From Heloderma charlesbogerti (lineage: Eukaryota; Chordata; Lepidosauria; Squamata; Helodermatidae): a stretch of 64,000 nt of DNA. Position numbers and translations under genes: made by a program. The stretch spans positions 1,550,001 through 1,614,000 of the forward strand of contig JANEZZ010001866.1 of the NCBI GenBank assembly GCA_026122225.1. The letters are read 5' to 3'. The notes beneath the pieces were generated by a model. The model had not been told where the DNA came from and did not search any database. It saw only the letters and a list, made by a program, of their open reading frames with translations. Positions 1 through 11,655 of this stretch are shown here, in pieces (position 1 is the stretch's first letter; each line of letters opens with the position of its first letter).

Positions 1-660
1 GCCGCTCCGCCGCGGGCCCCTGGCGAGCCCGGTCGCCGCTTCGGCGCGCCGCGCTCGTGCCTCGGGGCAGCGACCTGGGCCCGGCCCTCCGCCCTTCCCG
101 AGCGGGCGGCCGCCGCGTGCGCCGGGCTGCAGCGCCCGTCGCCCCGACCGGCTCGCCGGCTGACCTGCGCCGCGGGCGACACGTCCCGGCGCTCCTGGCT
201 GCCGCCCGGGGACGCCTGGGCGCGTCTCCGAGCGGGAGGCGCCGCGGCGCGCCTCCTCCTGGGCAGCTGCGCCCGGGCCCGGAGAGCCCCTGCCCCGCTC
301 CCGGCGCCGGGGCGTCTGCGCTCTGCGCGGGCTCAGAGGCGTTGCCGCGGCCACGCCCGAGCCTCGGCCGGGCTGCAGGCCGGCGTCCGGCGCCGCCTCG
401 CCGGCCGGGGCGCGGGGGCGCTCGCGCGACCCTCCGGTGTCTGAGAGAAGCAGTGGGGCGTCACGGGCGGGCCCCGATGTCTGGGCAGGCCCCCGCCGCT
501 CCTTTTTCCTCGCCCTTCTCTCATTGGGAACTTGCGGCAAAGTCCGCGGCCGAGGCGTGGTTGCGCTGGCCTCGTGCCCCCGTGTAGCCACAGATGCTCG
601 TGTGGCCGCTCCCCCCGCCTGGGCTGGCTGGCTCGCTCTCCCGGCATTGGGCGTATAGGT
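1..660. promoter_or_regulatory. CpG island at the left edge, possible TMEM119 promoter
   Basis: The first ~450 bases are extremely G+C rich and dense in CG dinucleotides; density falls away by about 660. Such an island normally marks a promoter. The next gene on the + strand is TMEM119, whose coding exon at 8596 is preceded by a splice acceptor and so needs an untranslated exon upstream. This island is the only good candidate within the window, but I cannot identify a convincing donor, and it could belong to a gene beyond the left edge. The ORFs across it look like G+C-rich chance frames. Confidence 0.5.
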
Positions 661-1652
661 TTTGAAAAACGATGGCCGCTCTCTTGCGCAGCGCAACTCC
701 CCCCTGAGCTTCCAGGTCCTTGCTGAAAGTTGCCAACGTGTGTCAGGCATACGGCGCACGTGGGCATGGCCTGCCGGTATCCCCGCTGCCTGCCTGAGCC
801 CCGCTCCATCCATCGGCCTGCGTTGATTGCGCTGCACATAGCTGAATTCCACTCGCCTATGGCGAGCCAGCCCCATCGATGTGCAACTTGTGCTTTCCTG
901 TTCTGGTCCTATTTTCCCCTGCCCCTGTGTTGTCGCTGTCTGCTCCACCCAGAGCTCAAATTACAGGGGGGCAGGGACCCAGAGGGGAGTAGGACCCCCT
1001 AACCTTTTCTAATAGTAACCCACTGGCTGCTGGTTGTACAAGGCTGGGTGAGGGGGGATGCTGACAAATTGCCTAAAATTGGGTGGAGTCAGGGGACGGC
1101 TCTACCTTTCTCCTCACAATCTGAGCAGCAGCCTCATCTGTGCTGTTGTTCAGTCGTGTCCAAAACAACCCAAGTGGTCACTTGAGTCGGTCGTGTTAGC
1201 GGTGCCAGTGAGCCATGACTCCAGACTTGCTCCCCACAATTCCTGGTGACCCATGGCTCTGGCTGCTTGTGTAGCTCTTTAAAGAGTGTTTTCTCTCTGT
1301 CTTTTGCACAGTGGCCCCAGGTGGCTTAAAAGAAGGACACAAAAATACAGAAATAAAATAACACAGATGCAGATAAACCAGCAGAATTAAAAACAACCAC
1401 AACACAGAGGCAGCAGCAGAGAAAACAAGAAAAGGGAGCCAATAAAGCCAGCAGTCACCAAAACAAAATGAAATGAAATAAAAGCAACAGATACTGCTAA
1501 AAGCCAGAAAAAAGCGTGCGAGGGTTGCCATCCTGCCCAGGGGGGACACGTGTGTTGTGCTGTGCAAGCAGACTTTGGGGGCCAGCCTTGTCCAGTGTTA
1601 TCCACCACTCCCCAGCATTTAATTCTATAACTGAAGCTTAACTGACAGTTGT

Positions 1653-1775
1653 GTGCAGTGGAGGCTGGTGGTGCCGATGTCTGCGGGGCGTCGAATCTGT
1701 TCTGGGTTCTGACTGAAACCCGGAGAGGATGTAACGCCCCACTGACATTGGAGCCACCAGCTCCCACTGGTTGTG
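1653..1775. repeat. Palindromic interspersed repeat (family E)
   Basis: The element opens with AGTGGAGGCTGGTGG and closes with an imperfect reverse complement ending CCACCAGCTCCCACT, with arms of about 25 bases. A related right half is seen at 60684-60765, and a shorter arm near 16492-16532. The short length, inverted ends and several copies fit a non-autonomous DNA transposon (MITE); the superfamily is not determined. Confidence 0.55.
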
Positions 1776-1969
1776 TGCCTCTTGTTCAGGTTTTTTTTAG
1801 AGACTTCCAAGGATGGGGGCTGTACTCTTCCTCACTAAGGCCACGTATCGTTCCGCTGAGGCTCTTGGACTTGGCACAGTGCCCTTTCTCTGCAGAGCCC
1901 AAATGGACCGAGCGTGGGCAGAGTGCTTTTTGCTCCCATCTGACTTGCCACAACTGTGGCAAGTCAGAG

Positions 1970-2195
1970 GTAAGGGCCATGGCTCAGTGGTAGAGCCCTT
2001 AGTCTGCCTGTAGAAGGTCCCAGGTTCAGTCTCTGGTGTCTCCAGGTAGAGCTGGAAAAATCCCCGACTGAAACCCTGAAGAACTGGGTAGCCAGCCAGA
2101 TGGGCAGCTAATAAACAAGAGCTACTGCCTGAGTCAACAATACTGGTGTAGATGGACCAGTGTTCTGACTCAGTATAAGGCGACTTCCGCTTTTC
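1970..2195 (+). mobile_element. tRNA-derived SINE, full-length-like copy
   Basis: A polymerase III box A-like stretch (GGCTCAGTGGTAGAGC) is followed by a box B-like GGTTCAGTCTC. A body follows and ends with ACTCAGTATAAGGCGACTTCC. The same layout recurs in both orientations at 6388, 25975, 33460, 36055, 45762, 50505 and 58980. The tRNA-like head shows SINE origin. I do not assign a database family name. Confidence 0.75.
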
Positions 2196-3269
2196 CTATG
2201 AAATGCACTCTGTGCATGCTCTCTTGCTATTTTTCATGTTGTCAGGCTGTGCCTTGGCCTTGAAAATGGATGCAAACTCTTGCTTGTCTCTTGATCCTAG
2301 GACTACTGGGTGCTTCCAGATGTGGCTTTTCTTCTGCAATCACCCTGCCTCATGCACAGAATTTTATGGGGGCGGGACAGATGATATCATGTTCCATTTG
2401 TAGCCTTCCCGCATTTTCCTGCCGCTCCTTCCATCTTATCCTTCACCAGAAAAGAAATCTGTTAAGGGGGAGAACACAGAATAGCCACATAATGCCTTTT
2501 GATTGTAAGGGCTGCGAGCCCTCCGTCTGGAAACGTTCATGTTGTTGGTCGATTTACCTTGGCATTTGTTGTTGTTCGGGTTAGTTGGTTGCTTTTTCCC
2601 AGCTCTTGTTTTTTTTTTTAAAAGTTGCTGCTTTAAAAATTATTACGAATCATACATTTGGCTCAAACAAAGTCACAATATTATTTGGTGGATCGGCTGT
2701 TTTATAAGTGTGGCTTGGGTGACTCTTCTGGAGACCTGTGTGTATGTGTAAAGTACGACAACACTCAAATTAAAATAAAATGGAATTAGAGATTGTATTA
2801 GGTCCATGTTCTGCAGCTGGTTATCTGGGAAGGCTTGTTCTGAGACCAGAGCAAGGTCTGGACTCTTGATTTAATTACCAGTTGATTTGTTCCTGCCCAG
2901 AGGAGATGGATACTTCTCGGGTTACACACACAGCTTTTAAAACTAGAGTGGATTTAGGGAATAAGTTATGCTTCCAGGGAGAAGGAAGAGGGCGGGGGAG
3001 TATATGCATTCTGAGTTTGGAGAATTTGGCGTGTGCGCAGAGTCACTGGGATAGGGAGAGAGGCTGCAGGCATCACACGTATATGATTGATTCATTTACT
3101 GGGATTTTTATTCCGTCGATCCAGGGGCTTAAAGGAGGTTGCAAGAAACATACCACTCCACCACTGTTCACAGCCTATCCATAAAACATCACAATAAAAC
3201 CAGTACGGCGCCATTTAGCAAAAACAGACAGGCACCAAAAAGACGACCTTCCCTTTACTTCTGGCCAGC
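2196..3269. other. Intergenic or TMEM119 intron 1, no feature recognised
   Basis: No open frame resembling a known protein and no repeat family that I recognise. If the island at the left edge is the TMEM119 promoter, this stretch is intronic. Confidence 0.4.
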
Positions 3270-3735
3270 AGAGAAGCCCTGAATTTGACTGCGGGGAGAC
3301 ATGATAGAGGGGTACAAAGTTATGCATGGGGCGGAGGATGTGGAGAGGGAGACGTTTTTCTCCCTCTCTCATAATGCTAGAACGCAGCGGGGTCCTCCCG
3401 TGAAGCTGATTGGCGGGAGGCTCAGGACAGGCAAAAGGGGGGGCTTCTTCACACCGCGCAGAGTTGAGCCGTGGCATTCGCTACCACAAATGTAGTGATG
3501 GCCACCAATTTGGATGGCTTTGAAAGGGGGTTAGACACATTCCTGGAGAATAAGACTTTTGCTGGGTACTAGTCTTGATGGCTCTATACTACCTCCAGTA
3601 TGAGGCAGTATGCCTGTGTACACCAGTTGCTGGGGAACATGGGCAGGAGGGTGCTGTTGCACTCATGTCCTGCTTGTGGGTTTCCCGTGGGCAGCTAGTT
3701 GGCCCGTGGGGCGGCAGGTGTGTCTGTAGACAGCC
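3270..3735 (+). mobile_element. CR1/L3-like LINE, 3' end
   Basis: The frame around 3301-3490 reads as the degenerate C-terminus of a CR1/L3-clade ORF2 (YKVMHG, then FFSLSHN, ending in a WHSLP block). A non-coding tail follows with TTTGCTGGGTACTAGTCTTG and GCAGTATGCCTGTGTACACC. The tail matches the copies at 12530-12748 and 18380-18550 and, inverted, 17115 and 50205. It is a truncated, dead copy. Confidence 0.65.
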
Positions 3736-4439
3736 ATGTGTATTATTACACAACTAACATTTCTCCCCCCTGCCCCATTCCAGAGCCATTCTGTGCTTTA
3801 CAGCTCCTTCTCCATACCTGATATGTTAGAACAACAAAACTGTCTGCCAACCCTGATTAAAAAATAAAATAAAATACATTGAGCATGTGCAGTTTTGCAT
3901 TTTAAACTCACTGAAATCATAGTGCTGTCATGGCAACAGGAGTAAAATGGTGTTTGCTTCTGCCGCCTTGATGCTACTCTCTTGGTGGTCATTTGGGGCC
4001 CCCCGTGGGCTGCGGGGCCCCGGATGTCAGCCCCGAAAACCAGTCCTAACGGCAGCACTGATCTCTCTTCCATTCTGGGTTTCCAGATCTCTTGCTCTTT
4101 GCAGGGAGGGTTTGCAGTGCTCGTTTGTGTACATAAATGTGTCGCATCCATTGACTTGATTAGATTATTGCATTTGGGGCTGGGTGGGGGAGGATAGAGA
4201 GACTGGCAGAGGGAACGCAATTTTGCAGGGCTTGAGTTCTCTCTTGCCACAGCCTGAGAAGGTTCCATCAGGCACCCTTCAAGGGTGGGGTGAAACCATT
4301 TCCTTCCCGGGGTGGATTGGTACATGAGTGAAAGACTGCCTAGATTTTGTTGATTAGGAGCTAAATTACTATGGGGGTGGGAGGAGAGAAGGAGAGAGAA
4401 ATTCTTCTCTAAAATTATCATCTGCTGGCGTGATGGCTG

Positions 4440-5480
4440 GAATGTTTGGGGATGTTTCTTTCCACTGGAAACCTAAAGGCATCTCTCATTAAGAAAACAC
4501 ACCCATATATAGACTTCAAAGATCTGCATAAGTATTTTTTTAATTTAGATGAAAGGAAACTTCCTTTTTAAGTTCTTGGAGGAAATCTCCATGTGAGGAG
4601 GCCATGTACCCCTTGAGTGCCAGATGCTGAGGGAAAGCAACCAGGGTGTGCATGTCTTCCCTTCATGCCTCACTTATGAGTTTCCCAGAGACATCTTGGC
4701 TGTCCTCTGTTGGAAACAGGATGCTGGGCGGCTAGATGGACTCTTGGTCTGGTCCAGCCGGGTTGCTCATCTGGAAGTTTTATGCACTATCAGATGTTTT
4801 ATCCAGACATTTCTGGCTATTCCAGTTGCAGGGAAATCCAGATGGTCAAACCGCACCCCGGGTTTGAGGCAGCAGTTTTACAGGAAGTCTCCAAATCTGA
4901 GCACATTGGACTTGGGTGGAAGAAGAGGAGCTGGTCTCAAATGCAGCCCCTTTGAGCGGGAACATCTGGACTTGGGAAAAGATTGCTTAAACGGCTCTGG
5001 AAAGGGCAGGGCATGTTCAGGGAAGAAAACTCAGGAGAGAACGTGTTAGTCTCAGAGCATGTGCAGAGATGCTTCCTCCCTGTCAGGCCACCACTTGGGT
5101 AGGGCTTTGAGGGCAGAAGGTGGGCCTTCTGAGAAGGCGAAAAGCCCTCTTCTGTTTCCCAAATTAAGAAGTGGATGTGTACGATGGGCAGCATCTTTTG
5201 AACCTCTGTTTAGATCTACTGACACATCGCACAGCTGCTAAAGTAAACCTTGAGTTGGATCAGCTGGGCCTGCGTGCCTGGGCCTGCGTGCCTGAGCCTG
5301 CTGTGTTTGGTCCATGGAACAGTTTCCGATGTAAACCTCGAATCGCAGGAATTTCCTCGGCAGCCAGCCGCGGTTTGTTCCGGCCAGAATCTGGTTGCTT
5401 ACACCTGATCAGTCCCAGCAGTTCTGGAGATCAACTAAAACTGCTAAGCTGGTGATTCCTGGACTCTGTGCCCTGTTCAG
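4440..5480. other. Intergenic or intronic, mostly unassigned
   Basis: A short stretch near 4720-4755 (GGATGCTGGGCGGCTAGATGG) resembles the L3-like 3' tail. A small duplication of GGCCTGCGTGCCTG lies at about 5268-5295. No gene is supported. Confidence 0.35.
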
Positions 5481-5484
5481 TGAA

Positions 5485-6130
5485 TTAATTGTCAATCACA
5501 AGCTGAATATGAGCCAACAATGTGATGTGGCTGCAAAAAAGGCAAATGCTATTTTGGGCTGCATTCATAGAAGCATCTCTTCCAAATCCCGGGAAGTACT
5601 AGTTCTCCTCTACTCAGCACTGGTTAGGCCTCATCTGGACTACTGTGTCCATTTCTGGGCACCACACTTTAAGAAGGATGCAGACAAGCTGGAGAGGGTT
5701 CAGAGGAGGGCAACAAAGATGATCAGGGGACTGGAAACAAGGCCCAGTGAAGAGAGACTGAAAGAACTGGGCATGTTTAGCCTTGAGAAGAGAAGACTGA
5801 GGGGAGATAGGATAGTGCTCTTCAAGTACTTGAAAGGCTGTCACAGAGAGGAAGGCCAGGATCTCTTCTCAGTCATCCTAGAGTGCAGGACACGGAATAA
5901 TGGGCTCAAGCTACAGGAAGCCAGATTCTGGCTGAACATCAGGAAAAACTTCCTGACTGTTAGAGCAACACGACAATGGGACTCGTTCCCTAGGGAGGCG
6001 GTCAAGACGAGGCTGGACAGCCATCTGTCGGGGATGCTCTGACTTGGATCCCTGCATTGAGCAGGGGGTTGGACGTGATGGCCTTCTAGGCCCCTTCCAA
6101 CCCTACTATTCTAGGATTCTAGGATTCTAA
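5485..6130 (+). mobile_element. CR1 LINE, 3' fragment of reverse transcriptase plus tail
   Basis: The frame from about 5494 to 6042 encodes the C-terminal part of the CR1 ORF2 protein, with the blocks MSQQCDVAAKKANAILG, LYSALVRPHLDYCVHFWAP and LERVQRRATKMIRGLE. A short 3' UTR follows and ends in direct repeats of ATTCTAGG, the typical CR1 tail. Compared with the copy at 63370-63999 it lacks about nine codons before KTRLDSHLSG. It is 5'-truncated and not able to move by itself. Confidence 0.9.
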
Positions 6131-6387
6131 TTCCAGTCCTGACAAGCTCTCTGCAGGCTGAAGTCCTGTCCAGCCATCCATCAGCAGAGAGGATCTCTCC
6201 TCCTGAGGGGGTGTCATTTTGATCTCATCTCAGCCTCAGATTGTTGACTGGGTGTGATCAGCGATCGTTCAACCACTCCCAACTACAGAGGTGTACCAGG
6301 ATCAGAACCTCCTTCAAAGGAGGCTGCCCGTTTCAACTCTGCATGAGTGGCTGTTCTAGGCTGATTCTCTGTATGAGTCACTGTTCC

Positions 6388-6590
6388 TATAGGAAGCAGC
6401 CTTATTACAGGCCAGACCATTTGTTCATCTAGCCCAGCAGAGTCTACTGTGACAGGCAGTGGACCTCTGCAGAGTCTCGGGAAGAGAAATACCCTTCCCG
6501 CCCTTGCCCCCAGGGGTTTGCTACCTGGAGATGCCAGGGATTGAACCCGGGACCTTCCGCAGGTGAAGCAGGGGCTCTGCCCAGGAGTTG
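6388..6590 (-). mobile_element. tRNA-derived SINE, minus strand
   Basis: Read on the minus strand it has the box B-like GGGTTCAATCCC, a CTCCAGGTAG block and the AATAAGGCTGCTTCCTATA end shared with the other SINE copies. The orientation is opposite to the copy at 1970. Confidence 0.7.
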
Positions 6591-6774
6591 TGCTTCCTTC
6601 TTAGGTCACTAACTCATACCATGAAACAGAGTGGCCCCCTCTTCAGGTGACAGCTCTTTCAGGGAATTCCTAGCCAAGAATAACCCCCTTTCAAGTGTTA
6701 GAGCAGCCCACTGGATGTGTTGGACTACAACTCCCATCATCTGCTTGAACTTCAGTGATGTTTGGTTGTTGTTG

Positions 6775-7240
6775 ATTCACTCATGTATTACATTTCTATA
6801 GCTGAAGCTCTCTGGATGGTTTACAAAGATTAAAAATCATTAAAATACATTATACATAGTGTAAAAACCATTTACATACAAACATATGAAACAGACAGCT
6901 CCGGGAGAGAGTGGAGGACAGGAAGGCCTGGCGTGCTCTGGTCCATGGGGTCACGAGGAGTCGGACACGACTGAATGACTGAACAACAACAACACACACA
7001 GACACACATATCTCTAAACAATTTTAAACAATCAACAATAACAAAAATCCAGGGCCCAATTTAAACATCATATGCTGTCAAATGCATGAAAGAAGAGGAA
7101 GGTCTTCACCTGGAGCTGAAAAGATAACAATGTTGGCGTCAGGTGGGCCTCGTCGGGGACATCATTCCAGAATTCAGGGGCCACCACCAAGGAGGCCCTC
7201 TCCCTTGTTGCTGCCTTCCGAGCCTCCCTCTGAGGATGTT
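6775..7240 (-). mobile_element. L2-like LINE 3' end, interrupted by a BovB tail
   Basis: The + strand begins with TGTATTACATTTCTATAGC and an A+T-rich tail. This is the reverse complement of the 3' end shared with the L2 copies at 14335 and 33865. The block from about 7090 to 7230 (GGTCTTCACCTGG, GGCCACCACCAAGGAGGCCC) continues the same element, so the BovB piece at 6903-7000 sits inside it. Confidence 0.65.
6903..7000 (+). mobile_element. RTE-BovB 3' terminal fragment nested in L2
   Basis: It encodes the last residues of BovB ORF2 (EDRKAWRALVHGVTRSRT) followed by an ACAACAACAAC tail. It matches the 3' end of the long copy at 56345 in the opposite orientation. L2 sequence on both sides shows that it inserted later than the L2. 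Confidence 0.8.
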
Positions 7241-7569
7241 GTTGTTTTGTTTTAAATCATAATGGGGAAATGAATATATAATAATCTGGCAATTGTGTGT
7301 GGAGATCGATTTTAAATTTGGTATTGGAGAAGATAGGGGGCGGGATTTGGTCATTAGGCAATAGGAGTGGGAGGAGAGGGTCGGGGTGACCTGCTTCTCA
7401 TGCATGAACAGAGGGGACGGAGTGACTGCAGCCCCACCTCCAGCTGAGCCTGAAACTCCACCTTATCGTCAGCATCCATTTCCTTTGCTCAAATAATGGG
7501 GTGCACTTTGATGATATCCAAGACCCCGTTAGAGGTGGAGACGCATCAAAGCAGAGCCCCAGAATGTAT

Positions 7570-8150
7570 TTTCAGTACATAAATCCATTTATTTATTTAC
7601 TTACTTACTTAACAATGCTTGTATACCGCTTCATATCTAGAACAGATTTGGGAGTGGTGAGCACAAGAATTAAAACGATAAAAGAATAAAAAAGATTAAA
7701 ACACCACATTAAAATTATACTTGTTTAAAAGCGCAATGCTGAGAAAAACCATGACTGCCCAATTAAGGGATGCCTCCGGGAAGAGTGGTGTTTTTAGCAG
7801 GCGCCGGAAACAACGCAGTGTTGGTGCCTGCCTGACCTCTAGGGGCAGGAGGTTCCAAAGAAAGGGGGCCGCCACACTGAAGGCTCTTCTCCTGGTGGAC
7901 TCCGGTCGGGCCATAGGTCCACGTGGAACCTCCAGGAGCAAGCCCTCCGATGACCTCAGTGACCAGGCAGGTTGGTAAGGGAGAAGGCGCTCTCTCAGGT
8001 ATCCTGGTCGCAAGTTGTTTAGGGCTTTGTACACGAGTACTAAAACCTTAAACCTGGCCCAGTAGCGAATAGGCAGCCCTACATGTGAATCATGGAGCAT
8101 GTGAAGCAATTGGAACAGATAAGAGGGCCCCTGAGCATGTGCAAAGCACA
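7570..8150 (-). mobile_element. L2-type LINE, C-terminal ORF2 and 3' tail
   Basis: The minus-strand frame (8151-7696) contains RFKVLVLVYKALNNL, RRAFSVAAPFLWNLLP and FRRLLKTPLF. These are the C-terminal blocks also seen in the longer L2 copy at 22196-23105. The + strand side at 7580-7700 is the reverse-complemented 3' UTR with TTTATTTATTTAC repeats. The copy is 5'-truncated. Confidence 0.85.
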
Positions 8151-8605
8151 TCGCTGCTGACTGTAGCTAGCTGCCCGACCACTGGAAATGGGAGTGATCT
8201 TTACAGATCAGAGAACGTTACGTAGCTCAGGGGTGTGGAACGTCCTTCAGGCGGAGGGCCAAATTCCATTTTGGAGCAGCTCTCGGGGCTGCATTGCGGT
8301 GGCGGTGGGGGCCAAAGGTGAAAAGGCTGGGTCAAAAAATATGAGCATATTGTAGCTGAAAGCTCTTCCTGCCCGTGATGGAGCCCTAGGAGAGGCATTT
8401 CAAGCTTTTAAAACGGGGGGAAAGCTACACAAAAGCCACGGAAGCACTGAACAATTGGAGGTTGAGGGAGCAGGGCGGGGCACGGTCCTCTGGGGAGCCC
8501 CACGGGGCCGGATTGTTCCCCACCCCGACAAAGCTCATGAGAAGTGTTATGGGTGCATGAATAACCAGTCCTTTTCCTGTGTGTGTGTTTTGCAGAGACC
8601 CACCT

Positions 8606-9532
8606 ATGCGCCCCGCCACTGTCATGGCCACCACAACCAGGTTCTGCCTGCTCGTTGTCCTGATCGCTCCCTTGTGCGCCTCGAGGTCTGTTCCTAATCT
8701 GGCGCTGGATGACAACGGCGGCAGTGGAGATAGCGAGGGGGCTTCCTCCATCCCGCCCCCTGCCAGCGTGACGCTGAGTGCGAATCCCACCTCGGACGAG
8801 ATCCTCAGGAGCTCGGTGAATGGCACATCAACCGCCTTCAGCATCTTGGATGGGATCATGGACTTCTTCCAGAAGTACATGCTGTTGATCGTCGTGGTGG
8901 GCGCTTTAGTCTTCATCTTCCTCTTCATCGTGTGCGCAGCTGTCATCGTCCGGCAGAAACACAAGGCCTCAGCCTACTACCCGTCGTCTTTCCCCAAGAA
9001 GAAATACGTGGATCAGAACGACAAGTCGGGCGGCGCCAAGGCCTTCAGCGAGGTCCCCGAGAAGCCTGCCGATACCAACCAGGAAGAACCGGTCGATTCC
9101 ACCAAACAGTTGCAGGCTGACATCTTAGCTGCGGCGCAGAACCTGAAATCCCCAGCCAAGGCCGTCACGGCAAACGGGGAGAGGGCCGTGATAGAGGATG
9201 GGCCGACCAAAGGCGAGGAGGAGCGGGGAGTGAGAGCGGCAGGTGAGGGCGAAAAAGGAGAGGAAGGCATTTTGAAGGAACCAGGCCGTCCGCAGGAAGA
9301 GGCTGAGCTGCCCCTGGAAAGGTCAGCTCCATGCGACTCGGGAGACGCTGAGATGAAAGAAGGCACTCCATCCGCCGTGGAGGGTCAGCAGGTAGAGGAA
9401 GCCGCCCCGCCTTCTCCAGAAGAGCTCAAGGAATCGCCAGGGACTGATCATTCCACTGCACAGATCTCAGGAAGCGAGGAGGAAGAATCGTGTCCCCCGC
9501 CGTCTCCCGAAGCTTGTGCCTCGGGAGACTAA
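8606..9532 (+). CDS. TMEM119: Transmembrane protein 119 (TMEM119), single coding exon
   Basis: This is a type I single-pass membrane protein; in mammals it is known as an osteoblast differentiation factor and a microglial marker. The exon begins after a clear acceptor (TTTTGCAG ending at 8595). The first in-frame ATG in the exon is 8606 (308 aa); a second at 8624 starts directly at the signal peptide (302 aa) and may be the one used. From 8606 the order is: signal peptide about residues 7-26, a short extracellular region with one N-linked site (NGT, 72-74), a membrane helix about 91-115, then the hallmark juxtamembrane block [17 protein letters not shown] (121-137) and LQADILAA. The rest is a long Glu/Pro-rich cytoplasmic tail. 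Family membership rests on the juxtamembrane and LQADILAA blocks, which resemble mammalian TMEM119; the ectodomain and tail diverge. Its place next to ISCU agrees with human synteny. Confidence 0.95.
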   Translation: MRPATVMATTTRFCLLVVLIAPLCASRSVPNLALDDNGGSGDSEGASSIPPPASVTLSANPTSDEILRSSVNGTSTAFSILDGIMDFFQKYMLLIVVVGALVFIFLFIVCAAVIVRQKHKASAYYPSSFPKKKYVDQNDKSGGAKAFSEVPEKPADTNQEEPVDSTKQLQADILAAAQNLKSPAKAVTANGERAVIEDGPTKGEEERGVRAAGEGEKGEEGILKEPGRPQEEAELPLERSAPCDSGDAEMKEGTPSAVEGQQVEEAAPPSPEELKESPGTDHSTAQISGSEEEESCPPPSPEACASGD

Positions 9533-11580
9533 AGACGGCACTGGCTTTTGGTTTACCATCGGTTGGCCGTGGTGTTGAAAGTTTATGACATGAAACCTAT
9601 GATGGACTTTTTTTCTTTTTCTTTTTTTAATGGAGTGGGCAACGCAAGGCCACTCTGACCATTAGATAAGACAAATTGCCTCCCTCCGCTATAAAGAAGC
9701 CCCATTAGAAGTAGGATGCCCTGGTTTGACGTTAATGGACTGCTATTACCGTGTCTACTACCATGTCATTACTTAGCTACATTTCATTTGAATATATATG
9801 GTACAAGCTGTCATTCAGGCCCTGTTCTGGATGTTCTCTTGGGCACTTCCTGTTCCAGGAACCATGGTACCAGGAGCCGAGGGTGACCAGCGAATGTACG
9901 GTTGTGCGCAGGCGTAGATAATGGCAGTGGTGAGCCGGCTGTGGAGGCCCTCTGTCGCACCTGGGGCACAGATTCCGTATTCTCATCCCGATCAAGCTCG
10001 AGGGAAACCCGTCTTGATTTTTGGCTGAACCTGAAGTTGCACAGTGCTGATTGGACCGGCCTGTGTGTCAGCCATCAAGCCACTCTCCCCTTTTGGAACA
10101 AGGCTGTGTGCCATGCTGATTGGTCAGCCTTTGGGTCAATCAGAAAGACACCTCGCCCACCTATATTGGAGTATGGCTGGGCACAACTCAGTTTGGTCAG
10201 CCCTTGCGTCCAGGGTGAAACCCCTTCACCCACGCTTGGAGCACTTTTTCAAAGTTTTTTTTTTAAGTGTTATTTTTTAAAGTGCCAAACAAATTTTCAA
10301 TGAGAGAACCACACAAGGTGCTTTAAAATGTAGTGGTGGATGGAAGAACCAGCATTCAATGCAAAACTGAGCATGCACGTCCTTTGAGGAGCAAAGAGGT
10401 GCGCACGTGTGTAGCACAGCTAAAGGATCTGTCTCTTCCACAGGCGGGTCTGTGCAAAGCCTCACATCTGAACAAGCTTTGTTAGCGGTCCTGATCAACA
10501 GTTTCAGCATCCGTGTGCAGCCAGGACTGTGTACTCACAGCCTGAGGACACTGTCAGTGGCCCTCTCCCACATGGCTGGACATCCCCCAAGTCTCCTGGA
10601 TCAGGTCAGCTGCTAGTTCTGACACTTCAGTTGATGACAACATCACGGGACTGCCCCTCTGATCTCTCCTTGACATTTCTGCTTTAGATTTGGTTTTTAA
10701 TGCAATTCCCACTCATGTGATGCACAAAACCCGCCTAATGCCCAGTTGGACCTCTGGATCCCACCGCTAACACCAACTAGCTTGTCTCCAAAACCCTTTT
10801 TGGTCTGGCTCCTGAAAGACCCCAACTTTGCATCCTCCAACACCTCGGTAGTGCTGAAGGCCTGAGATGAACGAGCATGCTGAAGTTATGTCCATGCGAT
10901 TGGCACACTTGAAGAGCCACGGGCATCGAGACGTTGATATTATCACAGGTGTGTGTATGGGAGGGGGAAGAACCCAAGGGCACGGGCACATGGAAGAAGC
11001 GCACCAGAACTGGGCTTGTCCTGGCTTGAATCCTGAGTGATGTCTACCAACGAAGAACCTTCATATATTAGAATAATTCTGGATTTGAAATCTCTGCGGG
11101 GGGAAGAAACACCTCATACATATTTGGGATACTTAAACATCTTCCTAAAGTGTTGACAATATTTTCTGGACATATTATTATTATTATTTTCACTCTATGG
11201 GGGTGGGGTGGGTGATTTTTTAAACTAATTTTTATACTTTGTTGAAGGACTTCTCAGTGGCCTTACAGTTTCCAGATAGGATTCTGAGACATTTCCTTCT
11301 TTGGGCCAGTCGGGCAAGAAAGAGGAATATTTTCGCAAGCATTACAGCTGGACCAAGTAACTCTTTATCCTGGATGTGACAAGCCTTGAAGAAGTTGGGA
11401 GGAGAATTGGGGTGGGGGTGGGGAAACACCCTCTGTTGTTTTGCTTGGCTTCTTCGTAAAGGTTCTGCTGATATTTATACCCGTGGCCATTCCTCATAAC
11501 CTGGTTCTTCCAGGCAGATGATAGGGACAGGAGAGAAATTGCTCTCTGTAGCCTTAGACAACCAACATGTTTCTTGCAAA
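9533..11580 (+). other. TMEM119 3' UTR and downstream flank
   Basis: Mostly unique sequence without repeat hallmarks or long coding frames. The 3' UTR must begin here, but I see no AATAAA or ATTAAA near the stop codon. The first AATAAA I found is at 13107-13112, about 3.6 kb downstream and beyond two repeats, so the end of the transcript is unassigned. Confidence 0.4.
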
Positions 11581-11584
11581 CTCC

Positions 11585-11655
11585 TGCAAAGTGGGGGCCT
11601 CCATATGTGTTGGACTACAACTCCCATCACCCCCAGCCAGCATAGGGGAGGCTGG
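11585..11655. repeat. Family A palindromic repeat, one arm
   Basis: Contains TGTTGGACTACAACTCCCAT followed by CCCCAGCCAGCATAGG, which is the left half of the palindromic element described at 40622-40750. Confidence 0.6.

Noticed and set aside
57..587. Open frame of 176 codons in the left CpG island
   Set aside because: Arg/Ala/Pro/Gly-rich translation typical of G+C-rich DNA, with overlapping frames on both strands and no recognisable protein.
1140..1168. Possible BovB tail (TGTTGTTCAGTCGTGTCC)
   Set aside because: Fewer than 30 bases match and no tail or coding end is attached; too short to call.
3798..4421. Open frame of 207 codons, minus strand
   Set aside because: No domain, signal or family resemblance, and it does not sit in a splice context; treated as chance.
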